Shown here in pieces: positions 1 to 8,125 of a DNA stretch of 64,000 nucleotides. The notes beneath the pieces were generated by a model. It saw only the letters and a program-made list of their open reading frames with translations, had not been told where the DNA came from and ran no database searches. Both the position numbers and the translations under genes were made by a program. This stretch comes from Nitrosomonas eutropha. GTDB taxonomy: Bacteria > Pseudomonadota > Gammaproteobacteria > Burkholderiales > Nitrosomonadaceae. Where the stretch lies: contig NZ_QICQ01000003.1 of NCBI RefSeq assembly GCF_003201195.1, positions 1 to 64,000 of the forward strand, in the 5' to 3' direction. How positions within the stretch are numbered: the stretch's first letter is position 1; the number at the start of each line of letters is the position of its first letter.

Positions 1-284
1 TCAATTGATTACAACAATCTTCACAGCACCCCTCACAAAAACCAGATCATCCCTCAAAATAAAATAAACCATGAAAACTTTGTGGATATAGGTTTGTATG
101 CAACAAGATTTCCAGCTCGTTGGGTTTTATTTTTTCTGTAAAAACAGGTAGGTAAGCTCGTACTAGAAGCTTATAGGCGCCAAATTGGCGGCAAGCAGAT
201 TCTCTTTTGTTTTATTTTTTCTGAAATCTTAATCAACTACCCCCGTTTACATGGCGGGATACCTTATTATTGATGAAAATTTCT
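1..284. other. Window edge, non-coding
   Basis: I see no convincing reading frame or RNA gene here. The stretch is AT-rich and carries a 15-base direct repeat (gttttattttttctg) at 124-138 and 209-223, plus a short CGCCA/TGGCG inverted repeat at 178-190. It lies downstream of pgsA, and none of this forms a convincing terminator. Confidence 0.5.
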
Positions 285-851
285 TCAATGACGATGAGTA
301 GCGTGTGGAATAGCAGCTCTCAAATAGTAGACCATGGACCACAATGTCAAAATGGCGGCAATATAAATCAACCAGGTGCCAATCATTTGTGAATCGAATG
401 AATCATGAACCCTATCATGGTAAAGCAATAGAGGAATTGCCACCATTTGCGCAGCTGTCTTGATCTTGCCCAAAAAGGAAACCGCCACACTTTTAGATTT
501 GCCAATTTGCGCCATCCATTCACGCAGAGCAGAAATAGTAATTTCGCGGCCAATGATAATCAATGCGATCGATACATCAAGCCGATCCAAATGTACCAAA
601 ACAATCAGCGCAGCAGCTACCATCAACTTGTCAGCCACCGGATCAAGAAAAGCACCAAATGCGGAAGTTTGATTGAGTGCTCGGGCCAAGTAGCCATCCA
701 GCCAATCAGTCAATGCGGCCCCCCCAAATACAATAGCTGCAACCAAGTTTTGCGCGGCTGGAGACAACCATTCTGATGGCAGGTAAAAAATACCAACAAA
801 CAGAGGAATAGCCATTATGCGCAGCCACGTCAAAGAATTGGGAAGATTCAT
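285..851 (-). CDS. pgsA: CDP-diacylglycerol--glycerol-3-phosphate 3-phosphatidyltransferase
   Basis: This inner-membrane enzyme makes phosphatidylglycerol phosphate from CDP-diacylglycerol and glycerol-3-phosphate, the committed step towards phosphatidylglycerol and cardiolipin. The CDP-alcohol phosphatidyltransferase signature DGxxARx8GxxxDxxxD is complete: D52, G53, A56, R57, G66, D70 and D74, counting from the ATG at 851. Several hydrophobic helices surround it, and the 188-residue length is normal for PgsA. The frame opens further upstream at a GTG (869) and an ATG (857). I prefer 851 because the protein then begins MNLPNSLTWLR, the usual PgsA start. The GGAG at about 872-875 could serve 857 or 851. 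It stands alone between non-coding DNA and glpK. Confidence 0.93.
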   Translation of the reverse strand: MNLPNSLTWLRIMAIPLFVGIFYLPSEWLSPAAQNLVAAIVFGGAALTDWLDGYLARALNQTSAFGAFLDPVADKLMVAAALIVLVHLDRLDVSIALIIIGREITISALREWMAQIGKSKSVAVSFLGKIKTAAQMVAIPLLLYHDRVHDSFDSQMIGTWLIYIAAILTLWSMVYYLRAAIPHATHRH

Positions 852-987
852 CAGCATAACCAAAAGCACTCCAATCTGTTTCAGCCCATCACATTAGTAG
901 GCAGATATTTATAATTTACTACAGACGTTCTCTCTACCCAGAGTAATCACGACTTACACCGGGCTTCACTTTAATGAGCTCAACAAG

Positions 988-2487
988 CTAATTTCTGGAG
1001 GCGTGCAGAAGCGATTGAACTGCAGCTTTCCAGCCTGCATACAATCGTTCTCTTTCGGTTTCTGTTATCGTAGGAGTATAGATTTTATCCCGCTGCCAAT
1101 AACATCCAGTTACTTCCAGATCAGCAAACAAATCCACCGTCAGACCGGCCAGGATCGCTGCACCCAGTGCTGTTGCTTCCGTTATTTTTGGCACTTCCAC
1201 CGGCTTGTTCAATATATCAGCAAGAAACTGACACATGAATTTGTTTGCTACCAGCCCTCCATCTACACGGATAATCTCGGCATGATGACCGCCATCCTCT
1301 TCTATCGCCGCCATTAGATCCCGGGTTTGGTAGCCTTGCGCTTCCAGTGCGGCACGTACAATATGCACCCGCGTTGTATCACGCGATAATCCGCTGATCA
1401 TGCCTCGTACATCCGGCCGCCAATATGGCGCACCGAGACCAGTAAAGGCAGGCACAAAATACACTTCATTGCTGTCTGGCACACTGAGCGCCAATGCATC
1501 GCTCGCCGCAACCTCCTGAAAAAACTCCAGCTCGTCTCGCAACCATTGAATCGCTGCTCCGGCAATAAAAATAGACCCCTCGATAGCATAAACCATCTTA
1601 CCGTTCAGACGATACGCTGGCGTGGTCAGCAAACGATGCTGCGAAGGCTTAAAATCCGAGCCGATATTCATGAGAGCAAAACAACCTGTACCGTAGGTAG
1701 ACTTGACCATACCTGGCCGGAAGCATCTTTGCCCGATCAGTGCCGCATGCTGATCCCCTGCCATACCACCGATGGGAATTCCCCGTCCGAACAAGATCCG
1801 ATCAGTCATCCCAAACCTGGCTGCGTTATCGCGAACTTCCGGCAGAATCGTTTCCGGGATATTGAACAATGTCAGCAAATCTGCATCCCATTTTTGCTCA
1901 ACGATATTAAATAACAGTGTCCGCGCAGCATTCGTCACATCCGTAGCATGCACCTTCCCGCCGGTCAGGTGCCAGAGCAAATAACAATCCACTGTTCCAA
2001 ATGCCAGCTCGCCACGCATTGCCCGAGAACGCACTCCTTCGACGTTATCCAATATCCAGGCAATTTTAGTTGCAGAAAAATAAGGATCAAACAACAAGCC
2101 AGTCCGGGCTGTTACCATTGGCTCATACCCTTGAGCTTTTAATTGCTCACAACCAATATCGGTGCGACGATCCTGCCAGACAATGGCAGGATAAACAGGT
2201 TTACCGGTTTTACGATCCCACAAAATAGTTGTTTCACGCTGATTAGTAATGCCGATAGCAGCAACCGACCCTACCATACTGACATTGTGTTCCAGTACCG
2301 CATGACAAACTTCGAGCGTATCCTGCCAGATAGCTTCTGGATTCTGTTCGACCCACCCCTTGTGTGGATAATGTAGCTTCAGCTCTTTCTGTTGCACCGC
2401 GAGAATTTCCAATGTTGCCGAAAATAGAATGGCACGAGTGCTGGTTGTTCCCTGATCGATTGCCAGAATCACTGGCTGGTTATTCAT
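988..2487 (-). CDS. glpK: Glycerol kinase
   Basis: This FGGY-family carbohydrate kinase phosphorylates glycerol to sn-glycerol-3-phosphate with ATP in the cytosol. Its 499 residues match the usual GlpK length. The N-terminal phosphate-binding motif DQGTTSTRAI is at residues 11-20. The C-terminal FGGY region (about 365-450) carries the RVDGG and ATALGAA motifs. Neighbouring pgsA also uses glycerol-3-phosphate, but no glpF or glpD lies nearby, so its role in lipid-headgroup recycling is only an inference. No obvious Shine-Dalgarno sequence precedes the ATG. Confidence 0.95.
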   Translation of the reverse strand: MNNQPVILAIDQGTTSTRAILFSATLEILAVQQKELKLHYPHKGWVEQNPEAIWQDTLEVCHAVLEHNVSMVGSVAAIGITNQRETTILWDRKTGKPVYPAIVWQDRRTDIGCEQLKAQGYEPMVTARTGLLFDPYFSATKIAWILDNVEGVRSRAMRGELAFGTVDCYLLWHLTGGKVHATDVTNAARTLLFNIVEQKWDADLLTLFNIPETILPEVRDNAARFGMTDRILFGRGIPIGGMAGDQHAALIGQRCFRPGMVKSTYGTGCFALMNIGSDFKPSQHRLLTTPAYRLNGKMVYAIEGSIFIAGAAIQWLRDELEFFQEVAASDALALSVPDSNEVYFVPAFTGLGAPYWRPDVRGMISGLSRDTTRVHIVRAALEAQGYQTRDLMAAIEEDGGHHAEIIRVDGGLVANKFMCQFLADILNKPVEVPKITEATALGAAILAGLTVDLFADLEVTGCYWQRDKIYTPTITETERERLYAGWKAAVQSLLHASRN

Positions 2488-2537
2488 AACTGGTTTTATA
2501 CAAAGAACAAAAGAATTCCAGAAAACAGCATGTTCAC

Positions 2538-2951
2538 TTACCGATAATATTCACCGGAACGCTCAGGCTGATAGGTTACTTCTACAATACGCACACGCAA
2601 TACCCCTCCGCCTGGTTTTGGCCATTCAATTTCATCTCCCTGTGAAAGTCCCAGCAGGGCACTTCCTACTGGTGCAAGGATCGAGATCTTCTCGCCACTA
2701 GTATCGACATCCTTTGGATAGACCAGCGTCAGACAAAACTCCTCGGCCGAAGACTCAACCCTAAATCTGACAGTTGAGTTCATTGTGACCACAGTGGGCG
2801 GAATTTCCTCTGGGTCCACCACGTCAGCGCGCGCAAGCTCGGCTTCCAGATCATCTCTTCCTGGAAATACACTCTGCGGAAGAGAATCCAGCAACATTTC
2901 TAATCTCTCCGCATCAAGCGAAGAAATCATTATTTTTGGTTTCACACTCAT
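2538..2951 (-). CDS. rnk: Regulator of nucleoside diphosphate kinase (Rnk/GreA C-terminal family)
   Basis: This 137-residue protein has the Rnk layout: a short N-terminal helical segment (about 1-45) with the usual Rnk opening, and a C-terminal GreA/GreB-type FKBP-like domain (about 50-130). That domain contains the conserved VYPKDVD and ISILAPVGSALLGL segments. Rnk proteins bind RNA polymerase near the secondary channel and lack the acidic-tipped coiled coil of GreA. The effect on Ndk reported in other bacteria is family knowledge, not visible here. It reads towards glpK and is separated from phoB by about 290 bases that hold no gene. Confidence 0.9.
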   Translation of the reverse strand: MSVKPKIMISSLDAERLEMLLDSLPQSVFPGRDDLEAELARADVVDPEEIPPTVVTMNSTVRFRVESSAEEFCLTLVYPKDVDTSGEKISILAPVGSALLGLSQGDEIEWPKPGGGVLRVRIVEVTYQPERSGEYYR

Positions 2952-3237
2952 TTTTACATTCCTCTAATTTGGTCGTTCACGTGAATCACTGCGGAAAACA
3001 GCCTCACTGCCTGAAAAAAAACAACTCTTCCGGAACAGCACTGTCAATGGGAATAACTGATTGGCAGGAGCAACTGGTTACAGCCACACCTTGTTATGAA
3101 GAAACAGCAGCATCAAGTATTCGTGCTTGAAAAGACAAAAAGCGCCCTGCAATTGCCATTAATATGGCTCATCCACCTATGGCGCTTGTCAAGGCAGTAT
3201 AACTTACCGATATCTCATTGGCCAGCGCATCCCAATT

Positions 3238-3960
3238 TCAGAAAGCATCTTCATTTCGCGTGGAAAAACGATACCCGGCCCCTCTTACTGTCTGGATCAA
3301 ATCAGCTTTTCCAGCAACCTCCAGCACCTTGCGCAACCGGCGTATGTGAACGTCAACCGTCCGATCTTCGACAAAAACATGATCACCCCATACCCGATCT
3401 AATAACTGGGCGCGAGTATGCACACGCTCAGCATGAGCCATCAGAAAATGCAGCAATCGAAATTCAGTGGGACTGACCAGTAATTCCTTTTCTCGAAATC
3501 CATCTTCCTGATTAATGACTGTTACCCGATGCGTCATCGGGTTCAGCCTCACTCCCTCAGCATTGAGAATTTCATCAGAAGCTTCGGGCAGACTCCTACG
3601 CAAAACTGCCTTTATCCGGGCGATCAGCTCGCGTGGTGAAAATGGTTTGGTAATGTAATCATCCGCTCCTGCTTCCAGCCCAGACACCTTGTCACCTTCC
3701 TCTACCCGGGCAGTCAGCATAATGACAGGAATCGACCTGGTACGCGGATCTCGGCGCAGTGATCGCGCAAATTCGATGCCACTTTTACCCAGGAGCATCC
3801 AGTCCAGTAATATCAGGTCCGGCAATATCTCATTAATCTTTACTACCGCTTGTTCGGCACTATTTACACATACAACAATATAGTTCGCATTGCGCAGATT
3901 ATAGGCAATCAACTCCTGAATTGCTGGCTCATCTTCTACCACCAAAACCGTTGCAGACAT
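3238..3960 (-). CDS. phoB: PhoB-type response regulator (OmpR family)
   Basis: The protein has an N-terminal receiver domain (1-120) with the acidic pair D10/E11, the phospho-acceptor D53 in LLDWML, and the conserved K in YITKPF. A C-terminal winged-helix DNA-binding domain (about 130-235) ends in VHIRRLRKVLE and VRGAGYRF. Length (240) and these motifs match PhoB, the activator of phosphate-starvation genes at Pho boxes. No phoR histidine kinase or pst gene is adjacent, which is unusual since phoB and phoR are normally paired. The region upstream is littered with mobile-element relics. PhoB is the best assignment, although another OmpR-family regulator of the same type remains possible. Confidence 0.85.
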   Translation of the reverse strand: MSATVLVVEDEPAIQELIAYNLRNANYIVVCVNSAEQAVVKINEILPDLILLDWMLLGKSGIEFARSLRRDPRTRSIPVIMLTARVEEGDKVSGLEAGADDYITKPFSPRELIARIKAVLRRSLPEASDEILNAEGVRLNPMTHRVTVINQEDGFREKELLVSPTEFRLLHFLMAHAERVHTRAQLLDRVWGDHVFVEDRTVDVHIRRLRKVLEVAGKADLIQTVRGAGYRFSTRNEDAF

Positions 3961-4817
3961 CTTTCATCTCACTGAGGGGATATGGCTAACAGCACGAATT
4001 ATGCAAGGCAATGATGACATAGCAATGACTTCCTGAAAACTTGTTTTGTTGACAATATAGCCATGCGGGATACGCCTGGCGCATGGCCATATAATATTTT
4101 CAGGATGCGAGGAGATTATCAAGGCCATCCTGGAGGAGGCTGCTTGTGAAACTCTGGGAGAGAGGGAGTCATATTGATTTGTAATGCCGCATAAATAAAC
4201 AGTTTTTGGATTAATAATTTGTACATACTTGTTCAGTCCCAGATGATTGTATAGATAAAACTCGTTATCCGCTGTTCATGGCGCGAGCTGTCATGAGAGA
4301 GCTGATAGAGTACATCACTGCCGATCCTTGCGGCCAACTTGCACTTTTTACGCCAAGTAGCACCAATTACATCCTCGGATTGGCAGGGGCACGTAGCCGG
4401 CAGCACTCCCGACAGGCCACGCGCTAGCTCAGATACAAGACAGCACGGGCAAGCAAACTAGGCCACCCCGCCGCCTAGCTAGTAGCTACATCCTGTGGTG
4501 ATCAGCCGTACCCGGTCTTTGACATCATGCTAACCGTTCAAGAGATCACTGCATTCAAGGTCACTATCAATCACCCGTATCCAGATAGAAGCCTGTTTTT
4601 CTCCCATGTCAGCATCCGTCCATTTTCAGCCAAAGGACACGCCTTCATATAGCATTTTTTACTGTGTTAGTCGCAGCACGTCCATCGTGCGCATAGTATA
4701 TATAGATTTTCCTGTGCGCCAGCCCGGCTGCCACGCTCCATTTCAGTATCTGTGATATGCCCCGAGAATAGAGGAAGCTGCTTGGTTAAAGTAAAATATT
4801 CATGTGGTCTTGTTGTC
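3961..4817. other. Decayed intergenic region upstream of phoB
   Basis: There is no intact gene. An imperfect inverted repeat (12 of 13 pairs) lies at 4055-4067 and 4080-4092. A 17-base sequence at 4236-4252 is identical to the end of the IS481 transposase relic at 11836-11852, hinting at a trace of the same element. Short open frames between 4280 and 4660 do not resemble any family I recognise. Confidence 0.45.
4236..4252 (-). repeat. 17-bp trace shared with the IS481 relic
   Basis: The sequence gtcccagatgattgtat is identical here and at 11836-11852, where it forms the last codons of the transposase relic (reading YNHLG on the minus strand). The minus frame here also reads YNHLG. It may be all that remains of a second copy. 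Confidence 0.45.
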
Positions 4818-4921
4818 CTAAGTTGGTAGGCAGTTTTCTTTGGCTTGTGCCGGAGAGATATACCCAATAGGCTCGAGCAGGTGTTGATAGTTATACCAGG
4901 CGCCCATTCCAGGGTTGCCAA
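4818..4921 (-). pseudogene. IS3-family transposase C-terminal relic
   Basis: The minus strand reads ATLEW from about 4918, then after a frame change WYNYQHLLEPIGYISPAQAK from 4898, and a stop at 4818. The pattern WYN..R/QLLEPIGYI.PA is typical of the end of the integrase domain of IS3-family OrfB proteins. Only about 30 codons remain and the frame is broken, so it is inactive. It abuts the integrase relic directly, as though one element had inserted into or recombined with the other. Confidence 0.65.
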
Positions 4922-4924
4922 TTC

Positions 4925-5279
4925 CGCTTCAGATCTGGTTTTCCAGAGTACCCGGCGAGAACCAGTTCAGCCTTATTTTCAGCTATGGCCTTAAACGTCA
5001 TGGCATCCGCTTGTTTTCCGCTTTGCGTACGGCCATGAGGCTGCGTTCTTCAGCCAACTCCCGTTTGATCGCCAAACGCACATGACGCGCTGCTGAAAGC
5101 GTCATAACGGGATAGATGCCGCAGGAAATAGTCTTGTGCTTATCTTCGAAGCGGTAGTCATAGCGCCGCCAATACCGGCCAGGCCGATTCGCCAGCAGAT
5201 ACAGGCCAGTACCATTGGTCCGCTTGTGCGGCTTTTCTTTGGGCTTGGACTACCTCACGGCTACATCTGATAGCTTCAT
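4925..5279 (-). pseudogene. int: P4-type tyrosine integrase, N-terminal relic
   Basis: From the ATG at 5279 the minus strand reads MKLSDVAVR, a TAG stop at codon 10, then SKPKEKPHKRTNGTGLYLL and further residues to a stop at 4998. This is the arm-type DNA-binding domain (DUF4102) of P4-like integrases. A +1 frame from 5001 continues with TFKAIAE, which resembles the start of the core-binding domain. The catalytic domain is missing. The gene reads away from the 3' end of tRNA-Ser, about 140 bases off, the classic position of an integrase at its attachment site. Confidence 0.8.
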
Positions 5280-5344
5280 GATGGTATTTGAACTACCGTC
5301 ATAATTACCATCTATGTCAAGCAATTGCCATCTATAATTGTAGA

Positions 5345-5381
5345 CAATAAAAAACCCGCAATGCAAGTAAACATGCGGGTT
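5345..5381 (-). terminator. Rho-independent terminator after tRNA-Ser
   Basis: On the minus strand AACCCGCA (5381-5374) pairs with TGCGGGTT (5360-5353), and the stem is followed at once by a T-run (TTTTTTATTG). It lies about 36 bases beyond the end of the tRNA and would end a lysC-tRNA or tRNA transcript. Confidence 0.8.
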
Positions 5382-5416
5382 ATCTATATTGTTGTATACG
5401 GTTGTATACTAATAAC

Positions 5417-5509
5417 TGGCGGAGAGAGAGGGATTCGAACCCTCGATAAGCTTTTTGAGCCTATACTCCCTTAGCAGGGGAGCGCCTTCGACCTCTCGGC
5501 CATCTCTCC
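5417..5509 (-). tRNA. tRNA-Ser (GCU anticodon)
   Basis: The minus strand folds as a class II tRNA. The acceptor stem is GGAGAGA/TCTCTCC, the anticodon stem CTCCC/GGGAG has a CTGCTAA loop (anticodon GCT), there is a long variable arm, and the T-arm is GAGGGTTCGAATCCCTC. Discriminator G and an encoded CCA end the gene at 5417. It lies 58 bases downstream of lysC on the same strand. It appears to be the attachment site of the decayed element whose integrase relic starts at 5279. Confidence 0.95.
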
Positions 5510-5567
5510 GTAAATGATATTTCTTGCAGCTTCTTACGACGGCTTATAATTTAAAAAGTTAACAATA

Positions 5568-6815
5568 TTAACACGATTTCACATCAATGTTGTTCGCCTG
5601 ATCCAGATCAAAGGCCTTATGCAAAACCCGGACAGCCAGCTCCATATATTTCTCATCTACTACGACAGAAATCTTGATTTCTGAAGTTGCGATCATTCGA
5701 ATATTAATCCCTTCCTCAGCCAGAACACGAAACATTTTACTGGCTATGCCAGCATAAGAACGCATCCCTACACCAATCACCGAAATCTTGGCTATCTTTT
5801 CTCCACCAATCACATCACGAGCACCAATATGCGGCAACACCTGTTCTTTCAGGATATCCATTGTCCGGGTGTATTCATTGCGGTTAACCGTGAATGAAAA
5901 ATCAGTGGTACCGTCACGCCCTATATTTTGAATGATCATATCCACGTCGATATTGGCATCTGCAACCGGACCCAGTATCTGATAAGCAATACCCGGATGA
6001 TCTGGCACACCAACAACCGTGATCTTCGATTCGTCACGATTAAATGCAATCCCTGAGATTATAGGCTGTTCCATCTTGTTATCTTCCTCAAACGTGATCA
6101 GCGTACCTTCACCCTCTTCAAAACTGGAAAGAACCCTTAGCTTGACCTTGTATTTCCCGGCAAATTCTACCGAACGTATCTGCAGCACCTTGGAGCCTAA
6201 ACTGGCCATCTCAAGCATTTCTTCAAAGGTAATAGTATTCAGTTTTCGAGCTTCCGGCACTACTCGTGGATCTGTTGTGTAAATACCATTGACGTCCGTA
6301 TAGATTTGGCATTCATCAGCTTTGAGTGCTGCAGCAAGTGCCACTGCAGTCGTATCTGAGCCACCTCGCCCGAGTGTAGTGATATCACCTGCTTCGTCCC
6401 TACCCTGGAATCCGGCAACGATAATCACATTGCCAGCAGTCAAATCAGCACGAATATGATCTTCATCAATCTTCAGGATACGCGCCTTGGTATGAGCACT
6501 ATCAGTTGTAATACTGACCTGGGAGCCGGTATAACTTTTTGCCTTGATACCCAGTTCACGCAAAGCCATTGCCAGCAGCCCGATCGTAACCTGCTCACCC
6601 GTTGCCAGAACAACATCCAGTTCACGAGGATTTGGATTGGTTTGAATTTCCTTTGCCAAAGAGATAAGGCGATTTGTCTCCCCACTCATGGCAGACACAA
6701 CAATCACCAGTTTGTGTCCCTGCGCCCAGAATTCAGCCACTCGGCGCGCAACCTGCTTAATGCGCTCAACGCTGCCTACCGAAGTGCCGCCATACTTTTG
6801 AACAAGGAACGCCAC
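5568..6815 (-). CDS. lysC: Aspartate kinase (alpha, with likely internal beta start)
   Basis: This enzyme phosphorylates L-aspartate, the first step to lysine, threonine, methionine and diaminopimelate. The amino-acid kinase domain (about 1-240) opens with KYGGTSVGS at residues 8-16, and two ACT domains (about 260-410) provide feedback control. The 415-residue length is that of the monofunctional enzyme. An in-frame ATG at 6074 (codon 248, reading MEQPIISGIAFN) is preceded by GAGGAAG at 8-base spacing. Position and sequence match the internal start that yields the separate beta regulatory subunit in alpha2-beta2 aspartokinases. tRNA-Ser follows and may share the transcript. Confidence 0.95.
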   Translation of the reverse strand: MAFLVQKYGGTSVGSVERIKQVARRVAEFWAQGHKLVIVVSAMSGETNRLISLAKEIQTNPNPRELDVVLATGEQVTIGLLAMALRELGIKAKSYTGSQVSITTDSAHTKARILKIDEDHIRADLTAGNVIIVAGFQGRDEAGDITTLGRGGSDTTAVALAAALKADECQIYTDVNGIYTTDPRVVPEARKLNTITFEEMLEMASLGSKVLQIRSVEFAGKYKVKLRVLSSFEEGEGTLITFEEDNKMEQPIISGIAFNRDESKITVVGVPDHPGIAYQILGPVADANIDVDMIIQNIGRDGTTDFSFTVNRNEYTRTMDILKEQVLPHIGARDVIGGEKIAKISVIGVGMRSYAGIASKMFRVLAEEGINIRMIATSEIKISVVVDEKYMELAVRVLHKAFDLDQANNIDVKSC

Positions 6816-7066
6816 GAAAGATATCTCTCAGAAATAAATAATTAAACGGTCGGGAATTCTACACAGTTCTTTGGAATAATTCTATTTCAGGATTCTGAAC
6901 AAAAATACCAGGCTTCTCTGCATCAAAACCTTACCGTAGCGTCATCATTATTCTGCAAAAAACGGTTTTGCCGACTGACGCACACTCATTACATCACACC
7001 CAGTCAGATTCCATAGCCGGAATAGATTTATTATTCCCCGGCAAAACCACTATTTACCGCAGAAAA

Positions 7067-7651
7067 TTAGAAAGTAATTCCCAGTTCTCGCAACGTTTCT
7101 TTGGTTATTTTTCCTTCAGCCAAACCATGCTGTTTCTGGAAATCCACCAATGCATTTTGAGTACGAGGGCCCATCATGCCATCTGCCGCCCCGGGATTTA
7201 GACCCGCATCCTTCAACGCCTTCTGAATTTTACGAATCAGATCCGGTGTAGCTTTGACAACTTCCAACCCATCATTGACAGTTTCTTTTATTGCCTCATT
7301 TACTTTTGGAGTCTCTGCCAGAACAGAATCAGCTTTTTCAGCAAAATTCCCAGCAGTTTCTTCCAATTCGTGTTTTACATCATCACCCGCAGCATTGACT
7401 GCCGATCCGGTTCGTTGAATAATTTCATCTGCTCTTGCCAGTATGGATTCCAATGATTCTTCTGTCGCTTCTCCAGCTTCAGATAGTCCCGGTTCAACTG
7501 CACTCTCATTACTCTGAGCAGCTTTCGAAGTTATCTCTGGCTGATTTTTCCTGGCGGTTTCTTCAGGTTGGTCACCGCAACCGGAAATAACTCCAACAAG
7601 AAACAGAACCAAAATACTCTTTGCAAAACGATCAGAATTTATTCTTTTCAT
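7067..7651 (-). CDS. Lipoprotein with C-terminal peptidoglycan-binding domain
   Basis: I chose the ATG at 7651 rather than an upstream start. It has GGGGA about 10 bases ahead and gives a proper lipoprotein signal, MKRINSDRFAK plus a hydrophobic stretch ending in the lipobox ISGC. The middle (about 30-125) is acidic, Ser/Glu/Ala-rich and probably extended. The last 60 residues form a PG_binding_1 domain with the KIQKALKDAGLNPGAADG and FQKQHGL repeats. It is presumably anchored in a membrane with the tail touching murein. No catalytic domain is present, so a structural or adaptor role is the best guess. Confidence 0.8.
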   Translation of the reverse strand: MKRINSDRFAKSILVLFLVGVISGCGDQPEETARKNQPEITSKAAQSNESAVEPGLSEAGEATEESLESILARADEIIQRTGSAVNAAGDDVKHELEETAGNFAEKADSVLAETPKVNEAIKETVNDGLEVVKATPDLIRKIQKALKDAGLNPGAADGMMGPRTQNALVDFQKQHGLAEGKITKETLRELGITF

Positions 7652-8125
7652 TTCTGAATTTCCCCGTAAAAAATCGATGCATTTTTTAGATACTCCTGGT
7701 ACTAAAACCAAGCCTGAAAACTCTATCTCCCTAATTGAATCATCGCCAGATCAAGTAAACACACTCCTGATACATATTCTTCCGCAACGTGGTTATTTTA
7801 CTCTACGTGATTATACGAAACCTGTTTGGCAAGGTTAATAATGTATCAGGTTAAAAAATAAAATCACACAGAATTGACAGCAATATGTAATCTGGTGCCA
7901 GCCGGGGAAACACCGAATTACAGTCAACAGACCATAAAACAATAGACAGCCTGCATATAAATTATAAATGTTCGAATTCCAGGTTGATCAGATTGCGCTA
8001 TATAGCCCTATGCATCAGTCATTTATTTGTGTGTTTCACCCACATCACTCTGGATTTCAATAATTCACAAGTTAGCGCATACACCGTGCCAAATCGGTCC
8101 CGGCAAATATTTTTAGGAAATTACC
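7652..8125. other. Divergent intergenic region, possible structured RNA
   Basis: No gene is supported in this 474-base gap between the divergent lipoprotein and ackA. It contains a perfect 10-bp inverted repeat, CCTGATACAT (7766-7775) and ATGTATCAGG (7841-7850). This encloses a second inverted repeat, AACCT/AGGTT, and an ACGT/ACGT pair, so a branched fold is possible. An AGGAAA Shine-Dalgarno sequence precedes ackA. I could not pick out a convincing promoter. Confidence 0.4.

Noticed and set aside
4148..4175. Weak resemblance (gggagagagggagtc) to the tRNA-Ser 3' end as a second attachment site
   Set aside because: The match is short, gapped and low in complexity. It is not enough to call an att site.
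4667..4921. 84-codon open frame on the minus strand
   Set aside because: It runs across the IS3 relic in the wrong frame for most of its length. Only its first five codons match the transposase, so it is not a gene.
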